Shown: positions 10,249-20,254 of the stretch, piece after piece
Layout of the letters: every line of letters starts with the position of its first letter
Numbering within the stretch: the first letter of the stretch is position 1
NCBI GenBank assembly: GCA_014885115.2
Contig: WKLE02004575.1
Span: 1-57,069, forward strand
From: Asterionellopsis glacialis
Taxonomy: Eukaryota; Bacillariophyta; Plagiogrammaphyceae; Rhaphoneidales; Asterionellopsidaceae
Direction: 5' to 3'
Length of the DNA stretch: 57,069 nt
Position numbers and translations under genes: made by a program
Notes under the pieces: generated by a model
Told to the model about the DNA's origin: nothing
The model's database searches: none
The model's input: only the letters and a program-made list of their open reading frames with translations

Positions 10249-13200
10249 CTAAGGATCATCTGCTGACAAAATTAAGTATCCAAGGTACAATCCTAATTCA
10301 GGTGTTGTGCATTGGCTTAGGATTCGTTGTGTTATACCATCTTGGGGTGCTCTGTACAATGTATGAGCGGATATGACAGGTGTTGTTTCAATAAAATCAT
10401 CTGTCAATACCAAGGCATACCCACGTTTGATACCAAAGGCATGCTTTAACATTTGACGGAATATTTTACGATACATTTTGTGAAGGCCTCCCTCTGTACC
10501 TTTTTTCAACAAAGCTTGTAAGCCTTCTTCAACAATTGCCAATCTTCGGGCTTGATCCCATGCGGAAAAATCACTATAATCAATAATGCTATCAATGTCA
10601 GGATTGGCAAAATCTGACAATGGTGACGACGACGACGATGCTGAACGATTACTATGTGGACGGTACCGATCATAAAATGATCCATGATCACGATGTCTCC
10701 ACACATCTTTAGGTGGTGATGTGTGCGGGGTTGTACCACTTGTATCCTCCGCATCTATATCTAGACTCACACCTGTTGTAGGTGTTCGAGACACAGGAGG
10801 ACGATTCGTTGTTCTACGGGCAAATCTAGGAATCACAGAACGACGTCCCTTGGTTGCTGTTGTTGGTGCACGTGCTCCATTTGAATTTGAATGAGTACCT
10901 GTCACCCTGTTTCCAATACCTGCTCCTCCTGCTCCCTCTCTTGTACCAAACCCGCCTGCTGCTTGATCACGACGTGTAAATATATCTTTGGCCGATGAGG
11001 ATGATGTTGAGTAGGTACTATCCGAAGCAGTCATTCGTATACCACCCACACTCGAGGTTCTACGGTAGTTTGGAGTAGGTTTGTAAGGAATAGTAGCCCT
11101 TTTAGCTACATTATTGCTACCAATTCCACCATTACCTGTTGTTCCACTCGGACTACTGGTAAAGGAAGACGATGATGAAGGTGATGATGTTGACGGTTGG
11201 GGAAATGAGGATGATGATGTTGTTGTTGTTCTACCAAATGTTTGTTGAGGTTGAATATGACGATCGCGTCTTCGTTGAAGTTCTTCTTGTTGTTCTTGTA
11301 TTTGTTGACGTCGTTTCTCTTCTTCTTCTTGTTCGGCACGCAACATTAATTTCCAAAAGACTTGTTGCAAGGACATTAATCGACTATTGGCCTTGGACAC
11401 ACAATCACTTAGACCCTGTGATCTCGACGTTAATTTTTCAAATTTTTGGGCCAACATGACCCGTGCTGGACGATTATTCGCAATTTGTTGATCTGACCGT
11501 ACTTGTTGCAATTCATACACGACCGATGTTTGTTTCGCCGAAAGTTGTTGTACGACCAATTCTGTATGATCCATTTCTTCAATCACTTGTTCCAAGGTAC
11601 CATTATGTAATAGAGTATTAAATCTTGCATCATTCAATGTGGAATTATACCCCTCGACAATTAATTCTAAAAATTCATCAAAGTTTTTTGCTGTAGCGGC
11701 GGTGACTTCCGATTTGGGTAGGTATACACTCCACCATTTTTGATCGGCAGCAGATGTCGACGTTCCAAAAGAGGATGATGTTTTATTATTGGCATTATTA
11801 AAAAAACTTTCTGTCTTTTCATGGGGTGCACCTGTTTCCGTAGTTTGCCACCATTTATCTGTAGAATCTTCCACTGCCTTTGGATTTGACCATGATTGAT
11901 AAAAGTTACTACTTGCCGTACTACTTGTTGTCGTACTTGCTTGATGTGGACGTCGTGGTGGCGGAGATGGTGGTGGAGTAGGTAATGGTAAGGATGATTG
12001 TGTAACATAGTCATCTCCATGATTGGCATTCATGGAATTAAATGTCATTTCATTATTATAATCCTCCTCCAACTGCTCTTCATGAAGGCCTTCTATATCC
12101 TCCATTATTTCATCACCAAACAATCCTTCCTCTTCCTCCTCCTCCTCATCCATAATGGATGTTTGCCACCATTGTCCATTCCCATGACGCGCTGTAGCTT
12201 GAGCATACCTTCCAGGACTTGGAGGATGTTGTTGTGCTGATGTGTCATCGTCCACATCACCCATGGTTCTCCACCAATCCGAACTTGATTGCTTTGTACT
12301 TTCATATCCTTCATATGGATCCACCACAGTTGAATAGGTATCTATAATAATATCATCCTTATCCACAGTTTCTACATCCTCTTCATACTCTTCATAACCA
12401 CCATCATTATACTCCCCCACCACAGCAGGAGTCTCCAGAGGATGATGAGAATATTCTTCCTCGAGTACATTATCATCCTCGCCATTATTATTATTATTAT
12501 ACTCATAATGATCACCGATATTGTCCATGGTGGCTGGATCTTGGATGGAATCATAATAGGAAGGATCCATCATGACTTGGTCATTCGTATCGGTAATTGC
12601 TGGATCTGTCGTAGAATAATACGAGGAAGGATCATTGTTTTCACTCGTAGTAGTTGTTGGATCTGTCATGTAATTATAATAGGAGGAAGGATCCATGTTG
12701 TTGTTATTGCTGTTGCTGCTATCAGTATCATCTCTAGTCCTATCCACAGAAGAATGATACGAAGGAAATCCTTCTTGACGTGTTCGTTGTTGTTGTTGTT
12801 GTTGTTGTCGACGTCGTTGATGATTACGACCCGAATTACCATTAGCACGAGGAGGACTTTTACTATCTACACCCGTCGTTGCAGTGGCAGCTGCCGAATG
12901 ATAATTAAATTCTGGTCGATATCGTGCACTTGTCCCACTCGCAAAGGCTGTACTGGTCGCAGTTTTATTGGGACGATAATGCACCGCCACTTCATCTTCA
13001 TCATCATCAATCGCTTCCGTAGCATTAATGGAAGTTCTCCACCAATCCGATGTAGGATTACTTCCTACGGTACTGCTGTAGGCATAATTATATTGTTGAC
13101 CACCACCATTAGGTGATGTCTGTGTATAATCTCCATGATATCCTGTAGTCGCACCATTATTGTTACGTGTATAATAACTGGATCTACGATGACGTGGACT

Positions 13201-13845
13201 ATAGGCACCTGCATTCCCAGTGGCAGAATGATAATTAAATCCTGATCGACTAGTAGAGGTTGATGTTTGAGAGGGTGATGCTGTTGTTCTTGCAGATGCA
13301 GTAGATGATGTAGTTTGTGTCGGTCCCGAGGGTGACGATTGTGCTTGTTTGGTAGTCATTAAAAGATCATAGGCAGCATTAATTTGAGCAAAGACATCAT
13401 TGGCATACTTTTTTTCTTCCGGTGTACTATGTTGATTCACGACTCTATCTGGATGATACTGCAATGCCATGCGTTTGTACGCCTTTCGTATCACTTTTTT
13501 ATCAATCATATACCGCTGTGGATAATCAGATGGATCTATATTTAAAATGGCATATAACGTATCTGTATTATATTGGGATGTCGAAGCAAATAATCTAGTA
13601 TTTTTGTAGCGAGTCGTCGATGCTCCTTGTTGCTCTTGTTCTTGTTGAAATTTCAACAAGGATGAAACAACAGGTCGGGTGGTGGTTTCTGTTGTCTGGT
13701 AAATGGAGGGTGGTGTTCTCCATGATGACGATGATGATGATGATGATGGTGTAAGAAAGGCATCGACAAGAATCGTTTGATGTTCCAACCAAACTGCAAC
13801 CAACGATGATGTCACCAGCACGGTGACAACCAAACGATGAATCAT
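10249..13845 (-). CDS. Plastid-type J-domain (DnaJ) protein with repeated WW motifs in a low-complexity body
   Basis: The protein has 1198 residues and one exon. The N-terminus has a hydrophobic signal peptide (residues 4-28) followed by VDA|FLTP; phenylalanine at the cleavage point is the diatom plastid bipartite pattern. The J-domain is about 94-165 with the HPD triad at 131-133, so it should stimulate an Hsp70 ATPase. Residues 170-700 are disordered in composition (Ser, Thr, Asn, Gln, Asp runs) and carry repeated short motifs: SDWWRTS 266-272, SDWWRT 522-527, QWWQTS 558-563, DKWWQTT 663-669, QKWWS 702-706; FNYHS 203-207 and 313-317; DPSSYY 385-390 and 405-410. A helical, coiled-coil-like block follows at 715-860. 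Another low-complexity stretch precedes an ordered C-terminal domain (about 1075-1198) that I do not recognise. The usual DnaJ zinc and substrate domains are absent, so this is a type III J protein. Start: first ATG, with the signal peptide immediately after. Confidence 0.8.
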   Translation of the reverse strand: MIHRLVVTVLVTSSLVAVWLEHQTILVDAFLTPSSSSSSSSWRTPPSIYQTTETTTRPVVSSLLKFQQEQEQQGASTTRYKNTRLFASTSQYNTDTLYAILNIDPSDYPQRYMIDKKVIRKAYKRMALQYHPDRVVNQHSTPEEKKYANDVFAQINAAYDLLMTTKQAQSSPSGPTQTTSSTASARTTASPSQTSTSTSRSGFNYHSATGNAGAYSPRHRRSSYYTRNNNGATTGYHGDYTQTSPNGGGQQYNYAYSSTVGSNPTSDWWRTSINATEAIDDDEDEVAVHYRPNKTATSTAFASGTSARYRPEFNYHSAAATATTGVDSKSPPRANGNSGRNHQRRRQQQQQQQRTRQEGFPSYHSSVDRTRDDTDSSNSNNNNMDPSSYYNYMTDPTTTTSENNDPSSYYSTTDPAITDTNDQVMMDPSYYDSIQDPATMDNIGDHYEYNNNNNGEDDNVLEEEYSHHPLETPAVVGEYNDGGYEEYEEDVETVDKDDIIIDTYSTVVDPYEGYESTKQSSSDWWRTMGDVDDDTSAQQHPPSPGRYAQATARHGNGQWWQTSIMDEEEEEEEGLFGDEIMEDIEGLHEEQLEEDYNNEMTFNSMNANHGDDYVTQSSLPLPTPPPSPPPRRPHQASTTTSSTASSNFYQSWSNPKAVEDSTDKWWQTTETGAPHEKTESFFNNANNKTSSSFGTSTSAADQKWWSVYLPKSEVTAATAKNFDEFLELIVEGYNSTLNDARFNTLLHNGTLEQVIEEMDHTELVVQQLSAKQTSVVYELQQVRSDQQIANNRPARVMLAQKFEKLTSRSQGLSDCVSKANSRLMSLQQVFWKLMLRAEQEEEEKRRQQIQEQQEELQRRRDRHIQPQQTFGRTTTTSSSSFPQPSTSSPSSSSSFTSSPSGTTGNGGIGSNNVAKRATIPYKPTPNYRRTSSVGGIRMTASDSTYSTSSSSAKDIFTRRDQAAGGFGTREGAGGAGIGNRVTGTHSNSNGARAPTTATKGRRSVIPRFARRTTNRPPVSRTPTTGVSLDIDAEDTSGTTPHTSPPKDVWRHRDHGSFYDRYRPHSNRSASSSSSPLSDFANPDIDSIIDYSDFSAWDQARRLAIVEEGLQALLKKGTEGGLHKMYRKIFRQMLKHAFGIKRGYALVLTDDFIETTPVISAHTLYRAPQDGITQRILSQCTTPELGLYLGYLILSADDP

Positions 13846-13847
13846 TA

Positions 13848-13876
13848 TTAATTAATCAATTAATTAATTAATTATA
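13848..13876. repeat. TTAA-type microsatellite just upstream of the J-domain gene
   Basis: A run of ATTAATTAATCAATTAATTA-type sequence sits directly before the start codon at 13845. It therefore lies in the 5' UTR or core promoter of the minus-strand gene. Confidence 0.8.
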
Positions 13877-15207
13877 TATCAAAGATACAAACAATGATAT
13901 GCTGTTAACTTAAAGGCAATGATGATGTTCTATCACTCTTTCATGGAACGAGAGAGTTTTTTTTTTCCAAGAGATCTCCAAGGCGAGAGAGAGAAAGAGA
14001 AAACTGTCAAAAAGACGAGGAAAACAGCAGCTGTTAAACACCTCAGGTCTTTCTTTTCTTTCTCTTCTTTCACGAGGAAGTAGAGTCTGCTGTTATTGGT
14101 GTGTTGTCACCGTGCTCGTGTAGACCACAGGTAGTTCTTCCTACGATGAGTGATGGATTGGAATACCCCCCTCCCGCCTGTGATCCGTGCAATACACACA
14201 CACACTGGTGATCGTGTGTGTTTTTTGAATGATGTTGATATTCTCACTGTAAGAATTTTCACACACCACACAGCTAGTAGAGATGAGCCAATACCAGGTA
14301 TTGAATCCTACACAAGGAAACATTTGGTTGGAAACACCTGCTACCAGCGTCTCATTTCTCGTGCGTGCTACAACAGAAACGTACTGCGTACTTCTTCAAG
14401 TTGAAAAAGTCATACACATGTTGTGAGCGGTATCATATATGTGAGATCTATAATTAATGAAGCAAGCCATTCGCACTATACCAAGAATACAGTGTTGTTG
14501 AGATATATTTTAACGTTTGAAAGTGAAGTTTGACCCTAAATGACGTCATGCATACTAATAGATGTAGAAATATACTTATATTTCCTACTTGGTAGATATT
14601 CCAACTATTGTGGATCGTTGAGATTTCGAGATTTTGGCGCGACGGACTGTGAAGGACGGCGCGCCAAAATGAAAACAAGAAGAAAAAAATACAAACTGCG
14701 GTGCCTTCCCTACAGAATGTACGTAAAACAATATATAATGCAAAACACTTTTTCAAGGGTCAGGACATCCACCGTGCTCCTCAGTCCACTGCCAAGGAGT
14801 GGACAACATCCTGACTCAGAACCTGAACCTGTGGACAGACCGACAGATTTCAGCGTATCTTTGTCGACATCATAATACAGTACTCTTTATCATTTTTTTG
14901 CATTACACTGCTTCTTTTACTATTATGGACAGACAGACAAACGTCAGAGTATCTTTGTATGATTCCTCTTTCAACGAAAAAGTGTCATCTCCGATCATCA
15001 GCTTTTCTACTCGTACCTTGGATATACCAGGTACTACCTGTACGAGTTCTTAGATTCATACGGTATTGGTACCAAGTACAGGTAGGCGATAGTCATCCAT
15101 GTTCAAAAGACACTTGTTGCCTACCTCTAACATTCCTCTATGGAAAAACAAATCTCTTTTCGATCTCCGCAAAAAACACACCGACAACCAACCAACACAT
15201 CATTATC
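13877..15207. other. Divergent promoter region between two plastid-type genes
   Basis: The region separates the starts of the minus-strand J-domain gene and the plus-strand small membrane-protein gene, so it holds both promoters. It contains GAGA/CTTTCT-rich tracts near 13980-14075, a CACACACAC run near 14194-14206, an inverted repeat with E2F-like halves (separate entry), and single TACCAGGTA motifs near 14291 and 15026. The ORFs at 14150-14404, 14454-14756 and 14540-14875 have no protein-like pattern. Confidence 0.5.
14631..14670. promoter_or_regulatory. Inverted repeat with two E2F-like half-sites
   Basis: ATTTTGGCGCG (14631-14641) is followed after 18 bases by its exact reverse complement CGCGCCAAAAT (14660-14670). 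Each arm contains TTTTGGCGC, which fits the E2F/DP consensus TTTSSCGC. E2F factors control cell-cycle genes in most eukaryotes, diatoms included. Which neighbour, if either, it controls is not shown. It could also form an 11-base-pair hairpin. Confidence 0.5.
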
Positions 15208-15888
15208 ATGCTCACCATGACACCACCCATCATGATGAACTACCATTCATCTAATACCTGGTTCGTTCGCATCCTATTTCTATTTTTGTTACTGCAAAAC
15301 TTGATTCCATCCACACATTCCTTCATGGTGGTGGTACCCAAGACTTTCAATTCGTATGGAACAGCATCACCATTGAATTATCATCATCATCATGTCCTTA
15401 CAAGTCGTACTACACAACACTCCTTGGTTCCTGAATTACAATCCTTTATGGTTGCCTTGGACGATACAATAACAACAACAAAAACAACAACAACAACTGG
15501 TCAAGATCAAGCTGCTGCTACTGCTCTAACAGAACAACAACCCTTTACAGATACGATTGATATAGTAGGTACCGATGGACTCATCCCCACCATGGTGGGT
15601 GTCTTTGGTATCGTTGTATTGATATTGACAGGACTCAAAGTCTTGAGTGATAAAATGGATTCCGCTATAGAAAAAGTAGTATTAGATTTTGAAACCACCA
15701 TGAAGACAAGATATCCAACCCGATGGCAAACATTGGTATCCGAAAACAACGTACCAGAAAGCGATGCTACTACTAGTAGTACAGACGAAAAACAAAAAGT
15801 ACGAACACAACAAATCATGAACATTATGGAACAATTACAAAAAGATGATCCAGAATTTATGGAACAAGTCAACAAACAAATGTTATAA
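15208..15888 (+). CDS. Small plastid-type single-span membrane protein, unknown function
   Basis: The protein has 226 residues. I chose the ATG at 15208 because the upstream part of the open frame (from 14959) is not protein-like and a signal peptide follows directly: WFVRILFLFLLLQNLIPSTHS then F at the predicted cleavage site, a plastid-type pattern. After a Thr-rich linker there is one membrane span, GLIPTMVGVFGIVVLILTGL (about 132-152), then a charged helix with KVLSDKMDSAIEKV and a lysine/glutamine-rich end. The size and layout suit a small thylakoid or envelope protein. I do not recognise the family. The ATGs at 15220, 15232 and 15235 are alternative starts. Confidence 0.6.
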   Translation: MLTMTPPIMMNYHSSNTWFVRILFLFLLLQNLIPSTHSFMVVVPKTFNSYGTASPLNYHHHHVLTSRTTQHSLVPELQSFMVALDDTITTTKTTTTTGQDQAAATALTEQQPFTDTIDIVGTDGLIPTMVGVFGIVVLILTGLKVLSDKMDSAIEKVVLDFETTMKTRYPTRWQTLVSENNVPESDATTSSTDEKQKVRTQQIMNIMEQLQKDDPEFMEQVNKQML

Positions 15889-16596
15889 AAAAAAATAAGT
15901 TAGTAACTCTTGCATGCTATATATAAATAATTATTAAAAAAAGTATTAAAAAAGGGAGGTATATTGTTATTCGTTTGTCCGTTACAGTAAAGGGATAGAG
16001 TATTGACTCCACAACGTACAATCACAAATTATATAATAATACTTTAAAGAAGTTGTGTCACGATGAATTCATAACAAAATCAACGTGATTTTGATCTTGT
16101 TGTACACCATGTTTAGCAATTGATTTCTTCTTTTGGTGTTTCTTTCGTTTTCTTTCATCTTGCAATTGTGAATCATGTCTTCTTTAAAAAAAACATCAAA
16201 TATTATGAATCTTCCTTGCTGTAATTCATTATTATATTATAATCAAAGTCAGGTTCCAAAGTGACAAAGTATTTCCAAGTATCTAATTACTAATTCAATG
16301 GTTCGGTTGCATATTCATATGGGTGGTCATCATAAAATATATGAAATGATAACGTGAAAACGACTTGATGGTAAACTCAATACTGTATTTTCATTTTATC
16401 TAAGATATACATATTTTTGTTGTGAGTTACACCTTTCTACGACACGGCCCCTTTTTTTTTTGCCCCCAGCTTTTTTTTAAAAAAGCACGGATTTCATTTC
16501 CTCGGCAAACATGGGACTAGAATTGAAGGAGTTCCTATCGTGCATGTCTTTCCACCCATTCCAATACATCAAATACATTGTACTTTATCATTAGTT
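15889..16596. other. Spacer between convergent genes
   Basis: The spacer contains the 3' UTRs of both neighbours, a T-rich GTCGTGCTTTT-like hairpin-prone region near 16450-16490, and a second, diverged copy of the SPX-MFS 3' coding end (separate entry). Nothing else coding is seen. Confidence 0.5.
16203..16283 (-). pseudogene. Stray diverged copy of the SPX-MFS C-terminal coding end
   Basis: Read on the minus strand from 16283 this gives DTWKYFVTLEPDFDY... and runs to a TAA at 16205-16203. The end of the intact transporter just upstream reads ITWKFFAKLEPADDDSD-stop. The DNA also aligns (ACTTGGAAAT, then TTGGAACCTG in both). An AG lies immediately before the homologous part (GTAATTAG|ATACTTGG), so it could act as an alternative last exon. 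More simply it is the remnant of a tandem duplication whose body has been lost. Only about 45 bases are clearly homologous. Confidence 0.55.
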
Positions 16597-19017
16597 TCAA
16601 TCAGAGTCATCATCGGCAGGTTCCAATTTGGCGAAGAATTTCCAAGTAATTATTGTTGTTAACAAGACACAGATACCTAACGGAACAAAGGTTCCATTCA
16701 GCAAGTATTCAAATCCTTGATATGCAATAGCAGATATGAATAAATCACCAACAGCACGTCCTGCTGTTCCTGCTTCCGTTGCCAACAATCCCGAATTAAA
16801 GGTACCTTTAGCCCACTCTTTAGGAATGGTTTTCGATAGCAGTGCCATATTTGGTCCCTCTAATGCATTGGTACTTAAAAAGATGCATACACCAAAGAAT
16901 ACATATTGTATGACTGAATATGATCCAAGACCATAGTACAGAAATCCAGTACACCCAACCAGCATCATTACCAAAGTTCCCATCATTAATTCGCGATCTT
17001 CATATCGTAAACTGAGACTTGCAACAACTAAATTCGCAGGGAACATCAGTAAACCTAACATTGCTAAATATGCACCAGATTGTGTCATATCCCAATCAAA
17101 ATAAAAGGCAGAAAGTGTTGCTGTTGAACTTAGTAAGCATTCCAACACCAATTTTAAAACAAAGTAAATGACCAGAGTTACCATGACGGGAACATTTGTC
17201 CATAACGATGGCAATGGTTCTGGTTTATCGCTGGTATATGTATCATTCCGTAACAATGGTTTCTTTTCACCATGGCTACTATTGACCATTTCAAGTTTGG
17301 AACTTTTTGCTAATTTGTTGCTTTTCATTACATCGAAGTTACGTTCTGGTTCTTCAAACAAAAAAATGGTTGCAACGAAAAATGATGACCACAAGGCAAA
17401 CATGACATATCCAGGACCTGTTTCAACTGTCCAATAGTTATCAGAATATTCAATCTTCCCCAATAATGCGGCGATAGCAGGCCCAACTGCCATTCCCAAG
17501 GCACCAGCTGTAACAAATGCTGCCGATTGAGCCGTGCGGTCACGTCGACTAAAGACATCGGCAATGTAACGACGATTGATAGCCCTAGCACTCCCAAAAC
17601 CATTTAGGTATCGTCCAGCAATTACCATAGAAAGACTATTACACGGGAGTGCCAAAGCATACAGGATATCTCCCAACAACGAGCACCCGGCAGCAAAAAG
17701 AAGAGCCGATTTATAGGAATAATTAGACCACCATCCATACAAGAACGATGCTACCAGGGCAGCAATAGGTGTCATACCAATAATTATACCCGCTAGGGCA
17801 GGAGAACTTCCCAATGACTCTGCATACAAACCACTTGTCGGTGCAACAATATAATAATTCGTCATGTACAAGAAAGTACTAACAAGATTGAGAAAACTTG
17901 ATATCTTTTGTCGTTTGGTTTTTTCCATGAGCTCTCGAGCACGTTTAGGATCTTGATCTTCACGAAAACTATCACCATGACTTGTATCATCTTCCAAGAA
18001 AAAGTGTGCTTGTGCTGCGAGTGTGTCAACGTACTCTCTTGATTTTGTCAAGTGTTGCCGTGCCATGTTGATTCGGAATATAATAGGTTCATCGATGTCA
18101 AAATTTTCCTCTTCAAACAAGGCCTTGGATGAGATTTCGATATCTCCGTGCCGTCCTGCTTGTAATAGCGAGATACGATCTAAATTGCGTCCACTTGAAG
18201 TTTTAAGCATAGCTAACTGCTCGGATTGCATTCGTAAATAACTGTGACGTTGAACATTTAAACGATGTTCTGGAACTTCATCGTACGTGCCGGAACGCTT
18301 ACGATGATGACTAGGCTGAGCGGAGAAAGATCCTGCAGCGAGAGCGCTTTGATATCGCTGCATAAGGCGGACATCATCAAAGGCCGTTTTAAGAGTGGTG
18401 ACAAGTGCACTAATACCACCATAGTGATACAATTGATTGAGATGGCAATCTCTCCCCTGATCAAAGTAATCTAACAAGTAATGTTTGGACAGTTTTTTTT
18501 CTTTTGCCTTCTTTTTGTCATGCTTTTTCAATATTTTACGAACAGCTGTAACATTCAACTCGACGAACTGAACAAGTCTCAAAAGTTCCAGACCAATCTC
18601 TTGATACTCATCGTCGAGAGCTTGAAGTTTCTCTTTGGATGTCACAACTGACAAAGTCTCATCACTACTACTTTGGTTGAAGTTGGAATGTTGCGTTCTT
18701 AATTCAGCAAGCTTGGAAGCTAGCTGTCCCTGCTTATCAAGAAAAAACAAAACGACTTTTTCAATTTCTCGATCTAATTGGATACGAAAGCTATATTCCG
18801 ATGGATCACGATCTTTCACTAAAATGCTATTTCCATTCTCTAGAAATTCGTCATTTTCATGATTGCCTCCATTACTCTGCTCTGGAAGCCTCAAATCCAT
18901 ACCTCCGGGACTCTCACTGCCAGAACGTAAGATCCTTTTTAAAGCATCATAATCTAGGTAGTACTCTCCCCACTCTTCATATCGCGAATTTTCAAGTTTC
19001 TTGCCAAATTGGACCAT
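16597..19017 (-). CDS. SPX-MFS phosphate transporter (vacuolar PHT5/VPT type)
   Basis: The protein has 806 residues in one exon. The SPX domain starts at the first methionine (MVQFGKKLENSRYEEWGEYY) and includes the lysine cluster KILKKHDKK at 161-169 that binds inositol pyrophosphates in this family, followed by LSKHYLLDYFDQG. After a linker, the MFS part begins near 375 (SFLNLVSTFLYMTNYYIVAP), with the cytoplasmic signature GRYLNGFGSARAINRRYIAD and about ten to twelve hydrophobic segments, ending in ITWKFFAKLEPADDDSD. Known relatives move phosphate across the vacuolar membrane under control of cellular phosphate state. Length and order are normal for the family. A diverged copy of the last codons lies 315 bases downstream. 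Confidence 0.93.
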   Translation of the reverse strand: MVQFGKKLENSRYEEWGEYYLDYDALKRILRSGSESPGGMDLRLPEQSNGGNHENDEFLENGNSILVKDRDPSEYSFRIQLDREIEKVVLFFLDKQGQLASKLAELRTQHSNFNQSSSDETLSVVTSKEKLQALDDEYQEIGLELLRLVQFVELNVTAVRKILKKHDKKKAKEKKLSKHYLLDYFDQGRDCHLNQLYHYGGISALVTTLKTAFDDVRLMQRYQSALAAGSFSAQPSHHRKRSGTYDEVPEHRLNVQRHSYLRMQSEQLAMLKTSSGRNLDRISLLQAGRHGDIEISSKALFEEENFDIDEPIIFRINMARQHLTKSREYVDTLAAQAHFFLEDDTSHGDSFREDQDPKRARELMEKTKRQKISSFLNLVSTFLYMTNYYIVAPTSGLYAESLGSSPALAGIIIGMTPIAALVASFLYGWWSNYSYKSALLFAAGCSLLGDILYALALPCNSLSMVIAGRYLNGFGSARAINRRYIADVFSRRDRTAQSAAFVTAGALGMAVGPAIAALLGKIEYSDNYWTVETGPGYVMFALWSSFFVATIFLFEEPERNFDVMKSNKLAKSSKLEMVNSSHGEKKPLLRNDTYTSDKPEPLPSLWTNVPVMVTLVIYFVLKLVLECLLSSTATLSAFYFDWDMTQSGAYLAMLGLLMFPANLVVASLSLRYEDRELMMGTLVMMLVGCTGFLYYGLGSYSVIQYVFFGVCIFLSTNALEGPNMALLSKTIPKEWAKGTFNSGLLATEAGTAGRAVGDLFISAIAYQGFEYLLNGTFVPLGICVLLTTIITWKFFAKLEPADDDSD

Positions 19018-20254
19018 CGTTGCTCAGACAATGAATCTATTCTCTATAAAAGATGACCTGTATATTAGAATGAAATTGTCAATCAATTTGAGTCTGTAAC
19101 TGAAAAGTATAATTTGTTTACTGCCTCTATTATGAATGAAGTTAGTTGTGCCTGGTGACGACCAACAATCAAAGTCAAAGTTGTTGTCAACGGTGTCTTT
19201 TCGTGTGTCTTCGAAACATTGGTGTCCGTGGAGCTCTTGGAATTTCAACTATTGTACTACTGTACACTACTGCCAATCCAAAAAATACTTTACATTTTAC
19301 AGTACTCGATATGCAGTACCAGGTATGACGTCGAATGACAGAATGACGTGGTTTGGTCTTATATAAACTAGCGTATCAAACAATTTTCCTGACGGTAGTG
19401 AGTAGCAATTTCTTACCTGTACAGAAAAATACTACTACAGGTACTACTAGAAACATCATAGGAATTCAAATGAACAAGTGTCTGTTTATAAGATTCCTTC
19501 AAGATTCGAAAGTTGATTGTCGATTCAAATCATCTTGTTTCTCAAATAGGTGCAAAGCGCCGGAAGATTATTAATGTCGTACTGATACATTAATTAATGA
19601 CGGCAGGTTGTTCGAATGTTACGGACGAATACCGAATAACAGTAGGTACCCTACAGTACAAGTTACGGGATTTGAGATTGTAAGTAGGCCTACCTGGTAC
19701 GTACATTGAGCTAAGATCCAAAGATACACAGATGAGTCCACAAAAATTGTATCTATGCTCATCTTTTTTGTGATAAAGTGGGGCGACACAAAAAAAGTAG
19801 TGTACAGTCAAGAAAAAAAGTAGCAAGTACAGTTGCTAAAGTTCACAAGTCGCTGAATAATGGCATAATGACAGAACTTGGAACAATCATCTATTGCTCA
19901 AATTTTCTTACGTCGCTACAATGTCATTGCAACAAATTCCAGGTGGTTGCTAGTTCGGTTACTGTACTTCAATTCTTGACCCATTCCTAGTACCGAGTTT
20001 GGACTGTAGACAGACATGTATAATTTTCGTGTCACAATAACTGAACTGTCACTGTTTGTTCTGAATAAAAGATGATTCCCTTGGAAAATACAATCAGTGC
20101 TACAAATAATAGATTGCGCAATACTTTTTTAACAAATCGGATTAGTTGTATTTACTCTACAAAGAATATGTAAGCATTCCAACTAGAACGTACAAACTGT
20201 ATACACCTGGTACAGACAATGCAGTCTATCCTACAATGGCAATCATTTCCCATT
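19018..20254. other. Intergenic spacer, no gene seen
   Basis: The promoter of the SPX-MFS gene should lie in the first few hundred bases after 19017. Single TACCAGGTA-type motifs occur near 19317 and 20205. The short ORFs (19136-19366, 19353-19574, 19590-19826 and 19778-19990) lack any protein-like pattern. Confidence 0.5.

Noticed and set aside
12442..13116. 224-residue plus-strand ORF
   Set aside because: It is antisense to the low-complexity part of the J-domain gene; its Ile/Arg-rich composition is the mirror of Asn/Asp/Tyr/Ser-rich codons.
16440..16490. T-run and A-run near GCTTTTTTTTAAAAAAGC as a bacterial-type terminator
   Set aside because: The window is eukaryotic; the T-rich hairpin-prone text probably reflects 3' UTR or spacer composition.
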